Below, in pieces: positions 14,544 through 20,788 of a stretch of 20,788 bases of DNA. This DNA comes from Candidatus Nomurabacteria bacterium (lineage in GTDB: Bacteria; Patescibacteriota; Minisyncoccia; Phycocordibacterales; UBA918), in the NCBI GenBank assembly GCA_943359405.1, contig CALRHO010000005.1, positions 1 to 20,788 on the forward strand, in the 5' to 3' direction. The position numbers and the translations under genes are program-made. Each line of letters starts with the position of its first letter. Within the stretch, counting starts at the first letter, position 1. The notes under the pieces are model-generated. The model was not told the origin of the DNA and ran no database searches. It saw nothing but the letters and a program-made list of their open reading frames with translations.

Positions 14544-15485
14544 ATGTTTGAAATTCCCTTATGGATATACATCGGCCTCGGTGCTCAGCTGCTCTGGGTC
14601 GCCGGCAATTTATTTGATAAATACCTCATCGAAACCTTCTTCCGTGGCGAAGATGACGAATACGATGAGGGTATTGGCACCCTGGTACTCTTCTCAGCCT
14701 TTTTTGCTGTGCTGGTGAGTGCTGGTGTTTACGTAGGGTGGGGAAGTGCTATCAGCTTTTCTACAGAGAGCGCACTCATTGGTACTGGTATTGGTATTCT
14801 CAATGCCATGTGGGTCATTGCGTACCTCTACGCCATTGGTCGCAGTGAACTCACCAAGACTGTTCCGATTTTTCAAACCATTCCGGTCTTTGGTTTTATC
14901 TTTGCCTTCCTACTACTGGGGGAAACCGTAACCACGCTACAATTCATTGCCGCTAGCGGTCTTATGCTCGGATCGTTTGTACTGTCGTACAACTTCCGCG
15001 ACGGCAGTTTCTCTTGGCTGACTTTAGGGCTTATGCTCCTGGCATCTGCTGTCGTTGCACTCCAAGAAGTAGTCTTTAAGTATGTCGCCCTTGATGACGG
15101 CTTTGCCACCAGCGCCTTCTGGCAGGGCATCGGGCTCGGTCTGACCGGCCTCTTTCTGTATGTCACGATTCCGTCGTACCGTCGGCAGTTCAATAACTTT
15201 ATCGCCGAGCGCAATAAACAAATCTGGACTGTCAGCGCTATCAATGAAGTGTTTGATAATGCTGCGACACTCGTCTTTTCGTACGCAGTCATCCTCGGTC
15301 CGGTGCTCCTGGTTCAAGCGGTCAATGCCTACCAACCGCTCGTGCTGTTTGCGATTAGTTACCTAATCGCGATTTTCTTTGGTAACTACCTCAGAGAAGA
15401 TATTAGTGTGATGAATACCGCACAGAAAATTGTTGGCATTGGTATTATTACTGTCGGCAGTGTAGTGCTGTATTTGTCGGTGTAA
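14544..15485 (+). CDS. EamA-type permease (drug/metabolite transporter superfamily)
   Basis: A 313-residue inner-membrane protein with about ten hydrophobic segments in two similar halves, the EamA/DMT layout. The clearest signature is LTKTVPIFQTIPVFGFIFAF followed by LLLGETVTTLQFIAASGLML, the conserved end of the first repeat. The second repeat ends with YQPLVLFAISYLIAIFFGNY and IVGIGIITVGSVVLYL. An acidic loop (RGEDDEYDEG, about 33-42) follows the first helix. The substrate cannot be told from sequence. It lies 36 bases after the unknown membrane protein and 9 bases before the next gene, so it is probably in an operon. Confidence 0.85.
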   Translation: MFEIPLWIYIGLGAQLLWVAGNLFDKYLIETFFRGEDDEYDEGIGTLVLFSAFFAVLVSAGVYVGWGSAISFSTESALIGTGIGILNAMWVIAYLYAIGRSELTKTVPIFQTIPVFGFIFAFLLLGETVTTLQFIAASGLMLGSFVLSYNFRDGSFSWLTLGLMLLASAVVALQEVVFKYVALDDGFATSAFWQGIGLGLTGLFLYVTIPSYRRQFNNFIAERNKQIWTVSAINEVFDNAATLVFSYAVILGPVLLVQAVNAYQPLVLFAISYLIAIFFGNYLREDISVMNTAQKIVGIGIITVGSVVLYLSV

Positions 15486-15494
15486 AGTACCTCT

Positions 15495-16265
15495 ATGGCA
15501 ACGCATCGCGACATTTTTACCCCGCTTCCAGAAGCCCTGTCACTCATTCATGCTCGACGTAAAGACAAGAAACTACTGGCCGCAATTAAGACGTTTCTAC
15601 AGAACGACATTCCTCCTCACTTTGATCAAGTAGACCCAATCCTATATCTCTGTCGACATATTGCGACACCGAATTATGAGACGCTACGTTTTATAGAACT
15701 AGCTATGCCAACCAAACTACCTATCGTTATCGGAGAAGACCCGAGCGATTTAATAGTTGGAAATAACCGACTCAAACACGCGCTCGGCAAAATGCGTGTA
15801 ACGAAAGGAATAACCAGGACAGGGGAGGAGTTTTTTGAACACTTTACGATCATTGATTTCTCAAAAGCACAGGGCAAGCCACTACGAACCATATCAACAC
15901 TGCACGGTGAACCACTTACAGCCTTTCATGTTCGACTCCTGCAAGAAATCTATCCAACTGGAGTTACGCTAATTGACGAATCTACATGGATTGACCGCAA
16001 AGGTCGTGGTGACATTGCATTCCATTACCGACAACTCCTCAGCCTACTCCTGGTACACGGGATTATGTTTGAATGGTATGAACCTGACGAAATCGGTTTT
16101 AGGACTAACTTTGTTGAACCGGCCATCGCTTTTATTAAAAAGCGTTTTGGTCACAAGCCACTTATTGTTGAACTCGTACCCCCATCGCTAACACTAGCTC
16201 GTGATTGGAATGCTTACCCAAGTGTCTTTTATCAACTTATTATACAATCTTTACCCAAAGCCTGA
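15495..16265 (+). CDS. Conserved unknown protein
   Basis: A 256-residue, apparently soluble protein of no family I recognise. It has a helical N-terminus with basic HARRKDKK, a middle segment LPIVIGEDPSDLIVGNN that could form a strand-turn, and a helical C-terminus. No signal peptide, membrane helix or catalytic motif is clear. It starts nine bases after the permease stop and has no promoter of its own, so it is probably co-transcribed. ATG follows CTCT with no Shine-Dalgarno. Composition matches the native genes, so no sign of recent transfer. Confidence 0.7.
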   Translation: MATHRDIFTPLPEALSLIHARRKDKKLLAAIKTFLQNDIPPHFDQVDPILYLCRHIATPNYETLRFIELAMPTKLPIVIGEDPSDLIVGNNRLKHALGKMRVTKGITRTGEEFFEHFTIIDFSKAQGKPLRTISTLHGEPLTAFHVRLLQEIYPTGVTLIDESTWIDRKGRGDIAFHYRQLLSLLLVHGIMFEWYEPDEIGFRTNFVEPAIAFIKKRFGHKPLIVELVPPSLTLARDWNAYPSVFYQLIIQSLPKA

Positions 16266-16306
16266 GACCTGTGTATGTCGAACAAACGCACCCCTCGAGG
16301 TGATGC

Positions 16307-16312
16307 TACACT
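16307..16312 (+). promoter_or_regulatory. -10 box for the small membrane protein, leaderless
   Basis: TACACT ends six bases before the ATG at 16319, the same leaderless geometry seen at 2807 and 10160. No clear -35 box. Confidence 0.45.
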
Positions 16313-16318
16313 TTACAT

Positions 16319-16447
16319 ATGAGCCGTAAGGGTAAATTACTTCTCGGAATCTTTATCAGTATCACAATACTCTCTGTTCTCGCCACCATATACAAGGGGC
16401 TTGTGGGTGAAGATTTTTTGGTGATAACAGATGTTACGACTGAGTAA
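16319..16447 (+). CDS. Small single-pass membrane protein (42 residues)
   Basis: A short gene encoding MSRKGKLLLGIFISITIL followed by SVLATIYKGLVGEDFLVITD and VTTE. A basic N-terminus (SRKGK) and one hydrophobic helix (about 7-24) predict an inner-membrane protein with its C-terminus outside. It has its own -10 box, a native-style start context (T before ATG), and a stop one base before the kinase ATG at 16449. This is good evidence that it is translated and coupled to the kinase. It could be a small regulator or partner of the kinase; that is inference. It matches no family I can name. Confidence 0.65.
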   Translation: MSRKGKLLLGIFISITILSVLATIYKGLVGEDFLVITDVTTE

Positions 16448-16448
16448 C

Positions 16449-18119
16449 ATGAGCCTACTTACCTGTACCGACGCCACTGCAGACTTTCTTGGGGTTTTTA
16501 CATTATCAGTTGCCCCCAACCTGCTTTTCTACTCATATATACCAATTTCAGCCTTAACTATCCTATTAACAAGTTTTGTACTTTTCCGAGACCGTTTTTC
16601 AGCTCGTAGTAAATTGCTTTTTCTCCTAGCACTCTTTCTCGCCACTTTCCTAATCAATGAAATTATTCTCTGGACTGCAGTTCCTGCTGGTCTCATCTAC
16701 GTAAGCTGGTCACTATCAATGCTGTGGCGTGTTGGTATTTACGTTACTACCCTAGCCTTAATCTACGTCTTCACCGAAAGACACTATCCTCCGTTCTGGG
16801 TAGCACTGCTTTCGGCACTGCTACTTGCACCGATTGTGATATTCTTGCCAACCGAGCTAAATGTTACTGGTATCAATATCTCTGACTGTGTCGGAGTTAA
16901 TGGTCCACTATGGTACTACCTTTACCTTCTAGAAGGATTGTGTGTCCTTGGTCTCTTATTTCTCTCCGTACGAACTTTCACGAGCTATGTTAAGGATCCA
17001 AGTAGTGACCCCGCGGGGTTACGGTATCTCCTTTCCGGCTCTTTCCTGCTCCTACTCTTTGTGTTCGCCTCTGAACTAGCCGGTGAATTTTCAGGAATCT
17101 ACGAGTTCAACCTCCTTGGTCCAATTGGCATGTTGTCATTTGTGACTATACTTTCCTACATGATTGTTCGCTACCAATCATTCAACATGAAGCTGATTGC
17201 ATCGCAGGCGCTCGTTCTTTTTATCATTACCCTCAATGCATCAGAATTCTTTTATATTGTCGGATATGAGAACATTCTTATCAGCGCAACTACCCTAATT
17301 CTCATTTCAGTAGCAGGCTTCTTTCTCATCCGCAGCGTTAAGCGAGAAATCAAGCAGCGTGAAGAAATACAAAAGCTGGCCAATAATCTCACTAGAGCTA
17401 ACGAACGTCTCAAGCAGCTTGACCAGCTCAAATCTGAGTTCGTCTCAATTGCGAGTCACCAGTTGCGAAGTCCACTCGCCGCCGTGCTTGGCTACGCCTC
17501 AATGTTGAAAGAGGGTAGTTATGGCAAGTTGCCCACAAAAGCTCTTGAGGCAGCCATGCGCATAGAGGAATCAGCTCGTCTCATGGCCTCCACAGTTGAG
17601 GACTATCTGAATGTATCGCAAATTGAAGCCGGGCACATGAAATACATTTTTAGTGACTTTTCGCTCCGCGAGCAGGCACTACACGTGACCGACGACCTAC
17701 GTCCCCTAGCCCTAAAGCAAAATATTTTGTTACTCTTCCGGACAAAGCTTGAGAGTAATGGCATGATACATGCCGATAAAGGAAAGACGGAACAAATCCT
17801 CCACAACCTGATTAACAACTCCATAAAGTACACAACTCAGGGTACGATTACCGTCATACTTCGCGATAATCCTACAATCAAACGACTGTACCTTGATGTG
17901 ATTGATACCGGTATTGGTATGAGTCAAGAAACCCTTGATAGCATCTTTGATAAGTTCGAGCGTGGTAGTAATGCCAACTCAGCCAATATTCACGGTACCG
18001 GACTTGGACTCTTTACTGCACTCAAACTCGCCGAGGCAATGGGCGGTACAGTCACCGCGCACTCTGAAGGGGAAGGGAAGGGGTCTCGCTTTACACTTGA
18101 GCTCCCCCTCATTTCTTAA
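16449..18119 (+). CDS. Membrane-bound sensor histidine kinase
   Basis: A 556-residue kinase that would sense a signal at or in the membrane and phosphorylate a response regulator. Residues 20 to about 300 hold eight or nine hydrophobic segments forming a large membrane sensor. A short coiled coil follows (REIKQREEIQKLANNLTRAN). The HisKA domain has FVSIASHQLRSPLAAVLGYA with the phosphorylated His at residue 337. The ATPase domain has N-box HNLINNSIKYTTQG, G1 DTGIGMSQETLDSIFDKFER and G2 GTGLGLFTALKLAEAMGG, so it looks active. I preferred ATG 16449, one base after the small gene's stop; an in-frame ATG at 16431 overlaps that gene. No response regulator is next to it, so it is an orphan here. 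Confidence 0.93.
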   Translation: MSLLTCTDATADFLGVFTLSVAPNLLFYSYIPISALTILLTSFVLFRDRFSARSKLLFLLALFLATFLINEIILWTAVPAGLIYVSWSLSMLWRVGIYVTTLALIYVFTERHYPPFWVALLSALLLAPIVIFLPTELNVTGINISDCVGVNGPLWYYLYLLEGLCVLGLLFLSVRTFTSYVKDPSSDPAGLRYLLSGSFLLLLFVFASELAGEFSGIYEFNLLGPIGMLSFVTILSYMIVRYQSFNMKLIASQALVLFIITLNASEFFYIVGYENILISATTLILISVAGFFLIRSVKREIKQREEIQKLANNLTRANERLKQLDQLKSEFVSIASHQLRSPLAAVLGYASMLKEGSYGKLPTKALEAAMRIEESARLMASTVEDYLNVSQIEAGHMKYIFSDFSLREQALHVTDDLRPLALKQNILLLFRTKLESNGMIHADKGKTEQILHNLINNSIKYTTQGTITVILRDNPTIKRLYLDVIDTGIGMSQETLDSIFDKFERGSNANSANIHGTGLGLFTALKLAEAMGGTVTAHSEGEGKGSRFTLELPLIS

Positions 18120-18182
18120 CCACAGCTTCTTACCACTATCAGAGACAATAACGATAAGATGGATACCAGTTACCACCTACCA

Positions 18183-18210
18183 CTCCTACTATCGCAGATG
18201 ATAGTAGGAG
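18183..18210. repeat. Perfect 11-bp hairpin between kinase gene and trpS
   Basis: CTCCTACTATC (18183-18193) and its exact complement GATAGTAGGAG (18200-18210) around a six-base loop. No T-run follows. It may end the kinase mRNA without a classical U tract, protect the 3' end, or be a protein site upstream of trpS. Confidence 0.6.
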
Positions 18211-18262
18211 CAGTTTGGTCTCGATGGGTGCGATTACCTCAGTCGCGCGGACTCTGGATTTC

Positions 18263-18271
18263 TGCTAAAAT
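18263..18271 (+). promoter_or_regulatory. Extended -10 promoter of trpS
   Basis: TGCTAAAAT, an extended -10 (TGnTAAAAT), ends nine bases before the trpS ATG, so the leader would be zero to three bases. No clear -35 box, as is usual for extended -10 promoters. Confidence 0.65.
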
Positions 18272-18280
18272 CAGCCTATT

Positions 18281-19249
18281 ATGTCAAACCCTGCCAAGCC
18301 TCGTATCCTTACTGGTCTCCAGCCCTCGGGCACGCTCCACATCGGAAACTATTTTGCTGCACTGGCTCCGCAGGTAGCACTATCTCGCACAGACGCCGAC
18401 GTCTTTCTTATGGTTGCCGATTACCATGCCCTCACGAGTGTTCGAGAGGGTGCACTCATGCGCACCTATATCTTCGATCTCGTACGAGACTACTTGGCTG
18501 CCGGCATTGATCCCGAGCGCGTCACGCTCTTTCGTCAAAGTGATAACCAAGACCATATGGAGCTCGCTTGGGTCTTCCAGTGCTTGGTGTCAGTAAAATT
18601 TCTTGAGCTAGCCCACGCCTACAAAGACAAAGTTGCCAAGGGTCTTGAGGCTACAGCAGGCCTCTTTAATTACCCCATGCTCATGGCTGCTGACATTGTG
18701 CTCTATGACGTTGACTTAGTACCAGTCGGAGAGGATCAACGCCAGCACGTTGAGTATGCCAGAGAAGCTGTCTCCAAGTTTAATCTGGCCTACGGACAAA
18801 TACTCAAAGAGCCCAAGGAGGTGATCGAAAAATCAGTCGGGGTAGTGCCGGGTACAGACGGCAAGAAAATGAGCAAGAGTTATAAAAACACCATTCCAGC
18901 CTTTGGTACACGTGAAGAAATCGAAAAGGCTGTTCTTAGTATCGTCACTGACTCAAGTGGTGACCGACCCGAGCACGTCTTTGCCATCCACAAGGTACTC
19001 TACGAGCAAACCGGTCGTGACTTGTCAGCACTCGACGCTCTCTACGATGAACACAAAGGCAAGTACAAGGCACTGAAAGATGCCTTAACTGCCGACCTCG
19101 ACGCCTTTATAACCCCCATGCGCGAGAAGCGAGCAGGTATTACTGATACTGATATCAAAACCATCTTGGCTAGCGGGGCAGAGAAAGCACGAACCGTTTC
19201 TAACCAAACTCTAGAACGAGTTCGTAACGCCATTGGTATCAGCCTCTAG
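18281..19249 (+). CDS. trpS: Tryptophanyl-tRNA synthetase
   Basis: A 322-residue class I synthetase that charges tRNA-Trp; length is normal. The HIGH-type signature is in GLQPSGTLHIGNYFAALAPQ, the ATP site continues with the YPMLMAADIVLYDVDLVPVG segment and DQRQHVEYAREAV, and the KMSKS loop is intact (GTDGKKMSKSYKNTIP). The C-terminal helical region binds the anticodon. The start is ATG 18281, directly after an extended -10 box. It precedes the T-box-controlled aspS, but has no T-box of its own. Confidence 0.98.
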   Translation: MSNPAKPRILTGLQPSGTLHIGNYFAALAPQVALSRTDADVFLMVADYHALTSVREGALMRTYIFDLVRDYLAAGIDPERVTLFRQSDNQDHMELAWVFQCLVSVKFLELAHAYKDKVAKGLEATAGLFNYPMLMAADIVLYDVDLVPVGEDQRQHVEYAREAVSKFNLAYGQILKEPKEVIEKSVGVVPGTDGKKMSKSYKNTIPAFGTREEIEKAVLSIVTDSSGDRPEHVFAIHKVLYEQTGRDLSALDALYDEHKGKYKALKDALTADLDAFITPMREKRAGITDTDIKTILASGAEKARTVSNQTLERVRNAIGISL

Positions 19250-19250
19250 G

Positions 19251-19278
19251 TTGCACCGGGTATTGACTATGGTATAGT
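19251..19278 (+). promoter_or_regulatory. Promoter of the T-box/aspS unit
   Basis: TTGCAC (19251-19256), 16 bases, TATAGT (19273-19278). The predicted start near 19285 is just upstream of the T-box leader, and the promoter begins right after the trpS stop, so aspS is a separate unit. Confidence 0.65.
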
Positions 19279-19284
19279 CGTATC

Positions 19285-19514
19285 ACCAAGGACGCGGCAG
19301 ACACCGCCGAGGTAGAGGGAGGAACCGCTTCCCCCGTGGGGAAACCGAGGGAAATTCCTCGGTTTCCCCACAGGAGGAGCCTAGTAGAACCCTCCGGGTG
19401 CGCCCGCTATCGCGCATAATGAGTTTCAAGTAGGGTGGCACCGCGACTCATCACCACGATGGGAATCGCCCCTGCAGTTAGATTATTTACGTAATATAAC
19501 TGGAGGGGCGTTTT
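19285..19514 (+). promoter_or_regulatory. T-box riboswitch controlling aspS
   Basis: The conserved T-box AGGGTGGCACCGCG lies at 19432-19445. Helix ATGAGT (19419-19424) with ACTCAT (19446-19451) closes an antiterminator around it. The bulge reads TGGC, whose last base would pair with G, the discriminator base of tRNA-Asp. A small hairpin (GCGG 19294-19297, CCGC 19304-19307) presents the loop CAGACA, containing GAC, an Asp codon, followed by A (19300-19303). This would be a very short Stem I with the specifier in its end loop. A 15-bp perfect stem (19336-19350 with 19357-19371) and a stem-III-like hairpin (TGCGC 19399-19403, GCGCA 19412-19416) follow. Uncharged tRNA-Asp would favour antitermination. 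Family assignment is firm; the Stem I model is inferred. Confidence 0.9.
19467..19514 (+). terminator. Regulated terminator of the aspS T-box
   Basis: CGCCCCT (19467-19473) and CAGTTA (19475-19480) pair with TAACTG (19497-19502) and AGGGGCG (19504-19510), with one G-G mismatch, followed by TTTTG. It stands between the T-box and the aspS start, as expected for transcriptional control. The core stem does not overlap the drawn antiterminator, so how they exclude each other is not settled; T-box AGGG (19432-19435) could pair with CCCT (19470-19473). Confidence 0.85.
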
Positions 19515-19539
19515 GTATCCTCCCCTCCGTACCATCAGT

Positions 19540-20788
19540 ATGGAACGAACACTCATTAAGGACCTTCCAAACCATATCGGGCAGACAGTTCTTATTAAAG
19601 GCTGGATTGATGTAGCCCGCGACCAGGGTAAAGTGGCGTTCTTTGATATCCGAGATCGCTCGGGCAAAGTACAAGCAGTGGTCTTTGGAAAGCCAGAGAT
19701 TCTCACCATTGCCGTTACCCTCAAACCCGAGTATGTGGTAGCAGTTGCTGGTGTCGTTAACAAGCGACCAGAGAAGATGATCAACGATAAAGTGGCAAAT
19801 GGAGATATTGAACTTGAAATCACGGGCATTGAAATCCTCAATGAGTCACTGACGCCGCCCTTTGCCATCAACGAGGACTCAGCTAATAAGGATGAGGAGG
19901 TGCGACTAAAATACCGCTATCTCGACCTGCGTACCGAACGCATGCAACGTAACCTCCGTCTCCGGAGCGAATTCGTACGCCTCTGTCGTGAGTTTCTCAT
20001 GAAGAACGACTTCGTAGAAATTGAAACGCCACTCCTCACCGAATCTACTCCTGAGGGCTCTCGTGACTTTGTCGTTCCGAGTCGCCATAACCAGGGTAAG
20101 TTTTACGCACTCCCTCAGTCTCCCCAGCAATACAAGCAGCTCCTTATGACTGGTGGCTTTGAACGCTACGTACAGATTGCCCGCTGTGTGCGCGATGAAG
20201 ATTTACGCGCCGACCGCGGTTTTGAGTTCACACAGATTGACCTCGAAATGTCGTTTGTCGAACGTGAAGACGTTATGCGTATGATTGAAAACATGGTAAC
20301 TCATACGGTTGAATCCATGGGCTTTACTATCAAACAAAAGCCATTTCCACGTATCTCATATGCTGAGGCGATGGAAAAATATGGCGCGGACAAGTTTGAC
20401 CTCCGTACTGAAGAAGACAAAAAGCAAGGTATTCTCGCGTATGCCTGGGTCATTGACTTTCCCTTCTTCGAGAAAGACGATAATGGCCGTTGGACATTCA
20501 CGCACAACCCCTTCTCGATGCCCAAGCCTGAGCATATTGAAATGCTCCTTAAGGGCGAAAGCATTGGTGACATTCTCACCACGCAGTACGACCTTGTCTG
20601 CAATGGTTTCGAGGCCGGTGGCGGCAGTATCCGAGCGCACAAGCCAGAGTTGCTCAAGGCGGTCTACCAGATCATGGGGAATACCGATGAAGAGATTGAA
20701 GAAAAAATCGGTCACATGCTTGAGGCCTTTACCTATGGCACTCCACCACATGGCGGTATTGCCCTCGGGGTCGAACGCAACGTTATGA
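19540..20788 (+). CDS. aspS: Aspartyl-tRNA synthetase, 3' end cut by window
   Basis: The first 416 residues of the enzyme that charges tRNA-Asp; the frame is still open at the window end. The N-terminal anticodon-binding OB fold (about 1-105) includes GQTVLIKGWIDVARDQGKVA. Class II motif 1 is FVEIETPLLTESTPEGSRDF, motif 2 QIARCVRDEDLRADRGFEFT followed by QIDLE, and motif 3 PPHGGIALGVERNVM (GLDR in most bacteria). The large GAD insertion typical of bacterial AspRS is missing: the chain passes from KYGADKFDLR through a dozen residues to AWVIDFPFFEK. The start is ATG 19540, 25 bases after the T-box terminator. No Shine-Dalgarno. The T-box upstream makes expression depend on tRNA-Asp charging. 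Confidence 0.97.
   Translation, partial: MERTLIKDLPNHIGQTVLIKGWIDVARDQGKVAFFDIRDRSGKVQAVVFGKPEILTIAVTLKPEYVVAVAGVVNKRPEKMINDKVANGDIELEITGIEILNESLTPPFAINEDSANKDEEVRLKYRYLDLRTERMQRNLRLRSEFVRLCREFLMKNDFVEIETPLLTESTPEGSRDFVVPSRHNQGKFYALPQSPQQYKQLLMTGGFERYVQIARCVRDEDLRADRGFEFTQIDLEMSFVEREDVMRMIENMVTHTVESMGFTIKQKPFPRISYAEAMEKYGADKFDLRTEEDKKQGILAYAWVIDFPFFEKDDNGRWTFTHNPFSMPKPEHIEMLLKGESIGDILTTQYDLVCNGFEAGGGSIRAHKPELLKAVYQIMGNTDEEIEEKIGHMLEAFTYGTPPHGGIALGVERNVM

Noticed and set aside
19336..19371. 15-bp perfect hairpin as a terminator of trpS
   Set aside because: No T-run follows, it lies downstream of the aspS promoter, and it fits as a leader element of the T-box.
19960..19967. Another CTCCGGAG inside aspS as a cassette end
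   Set aside because: It lies within conserved coding sequence, is not followed by AA or flanked by repeats, and one 8-bp match in the window can occur by chance.

Overview
The window looks like a chromosomal segment of a Patescibacteria (Candidate Phyla Radiation) genome, most likely a Parcubacteria-type lineage. This is an inference from gene content and protein architecture. The synthetases are slimmed down: AlaRS ends right after its editing domain, and AspRS lacks the usual bacterial insertion domain. Ribosomal proteins L36 and S4 have lost their zinc-binding cysteines. An actin-like protein is paired with a baseplate-J-like membrane protein, an arrangement I associate with these genomes. 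Nearly every native start codon is preceded by T and lacks a Shine-Dalgarno sequence, and several genes have a -10 box placed so that the mRNA would be leaderless.

Layout. (1) 3-1505: the 3' part of alaS. (2) 1484-2748: a 37-bp exact direct repeat, covering the last codons and stop of alaS, flanks a 1.19-kb GC-rich cassette. The cassette has its own promoter, structured leader, a single unknown membrane-anchored protein gene and a strong terminator, and carries repeated CTCCGGAG palindromes at its ends. It looks like a site-specifically integrated, non-autonomous element and is the most novel item here. (3) 2807-5367: an FtsA/PilM-like actin-fold protein and a single-pass membrane protein, probably one envelope-related operon. 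(4) 5433-9474: the alpha-operon block infA-rpmJ-rpsM-rpsK-rpsD-rpoA-rplQ-rplM-rpsI, with a good promoter in front and a terminator behind. (5) 9480-10122: a gene-poor stretch with several hairpins and a broken acetyltransferase remnant. (6) 10123-13934: grpE, dnaK and dnaJ. A consensus promoter drives grpE, an inverted repeat sits at the dnaJ promoter, and a terminator follows dnaJ. (7) 13994-18119: membrane proteins and a sensor kinase: an unknown membrane protein, an EamA-type permease, a conserved unknown protein, a 42-residue membrane peptide gene and a multi-pass histidine kinase with no response regulator beside it. (8) 18263-20788: trpS, then aspS (cut by the window end) under a T-box riboswitch whose TGGC bulge and GAC loop both fit tRNA-Asp.

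The native genes form a housekeeping set for translation, transcription, protein folding and envelope/sensing. All recognised genes are on the + strand. I saw no tRNA, rRNA, CRISPR array, transposase or integrase in the window.
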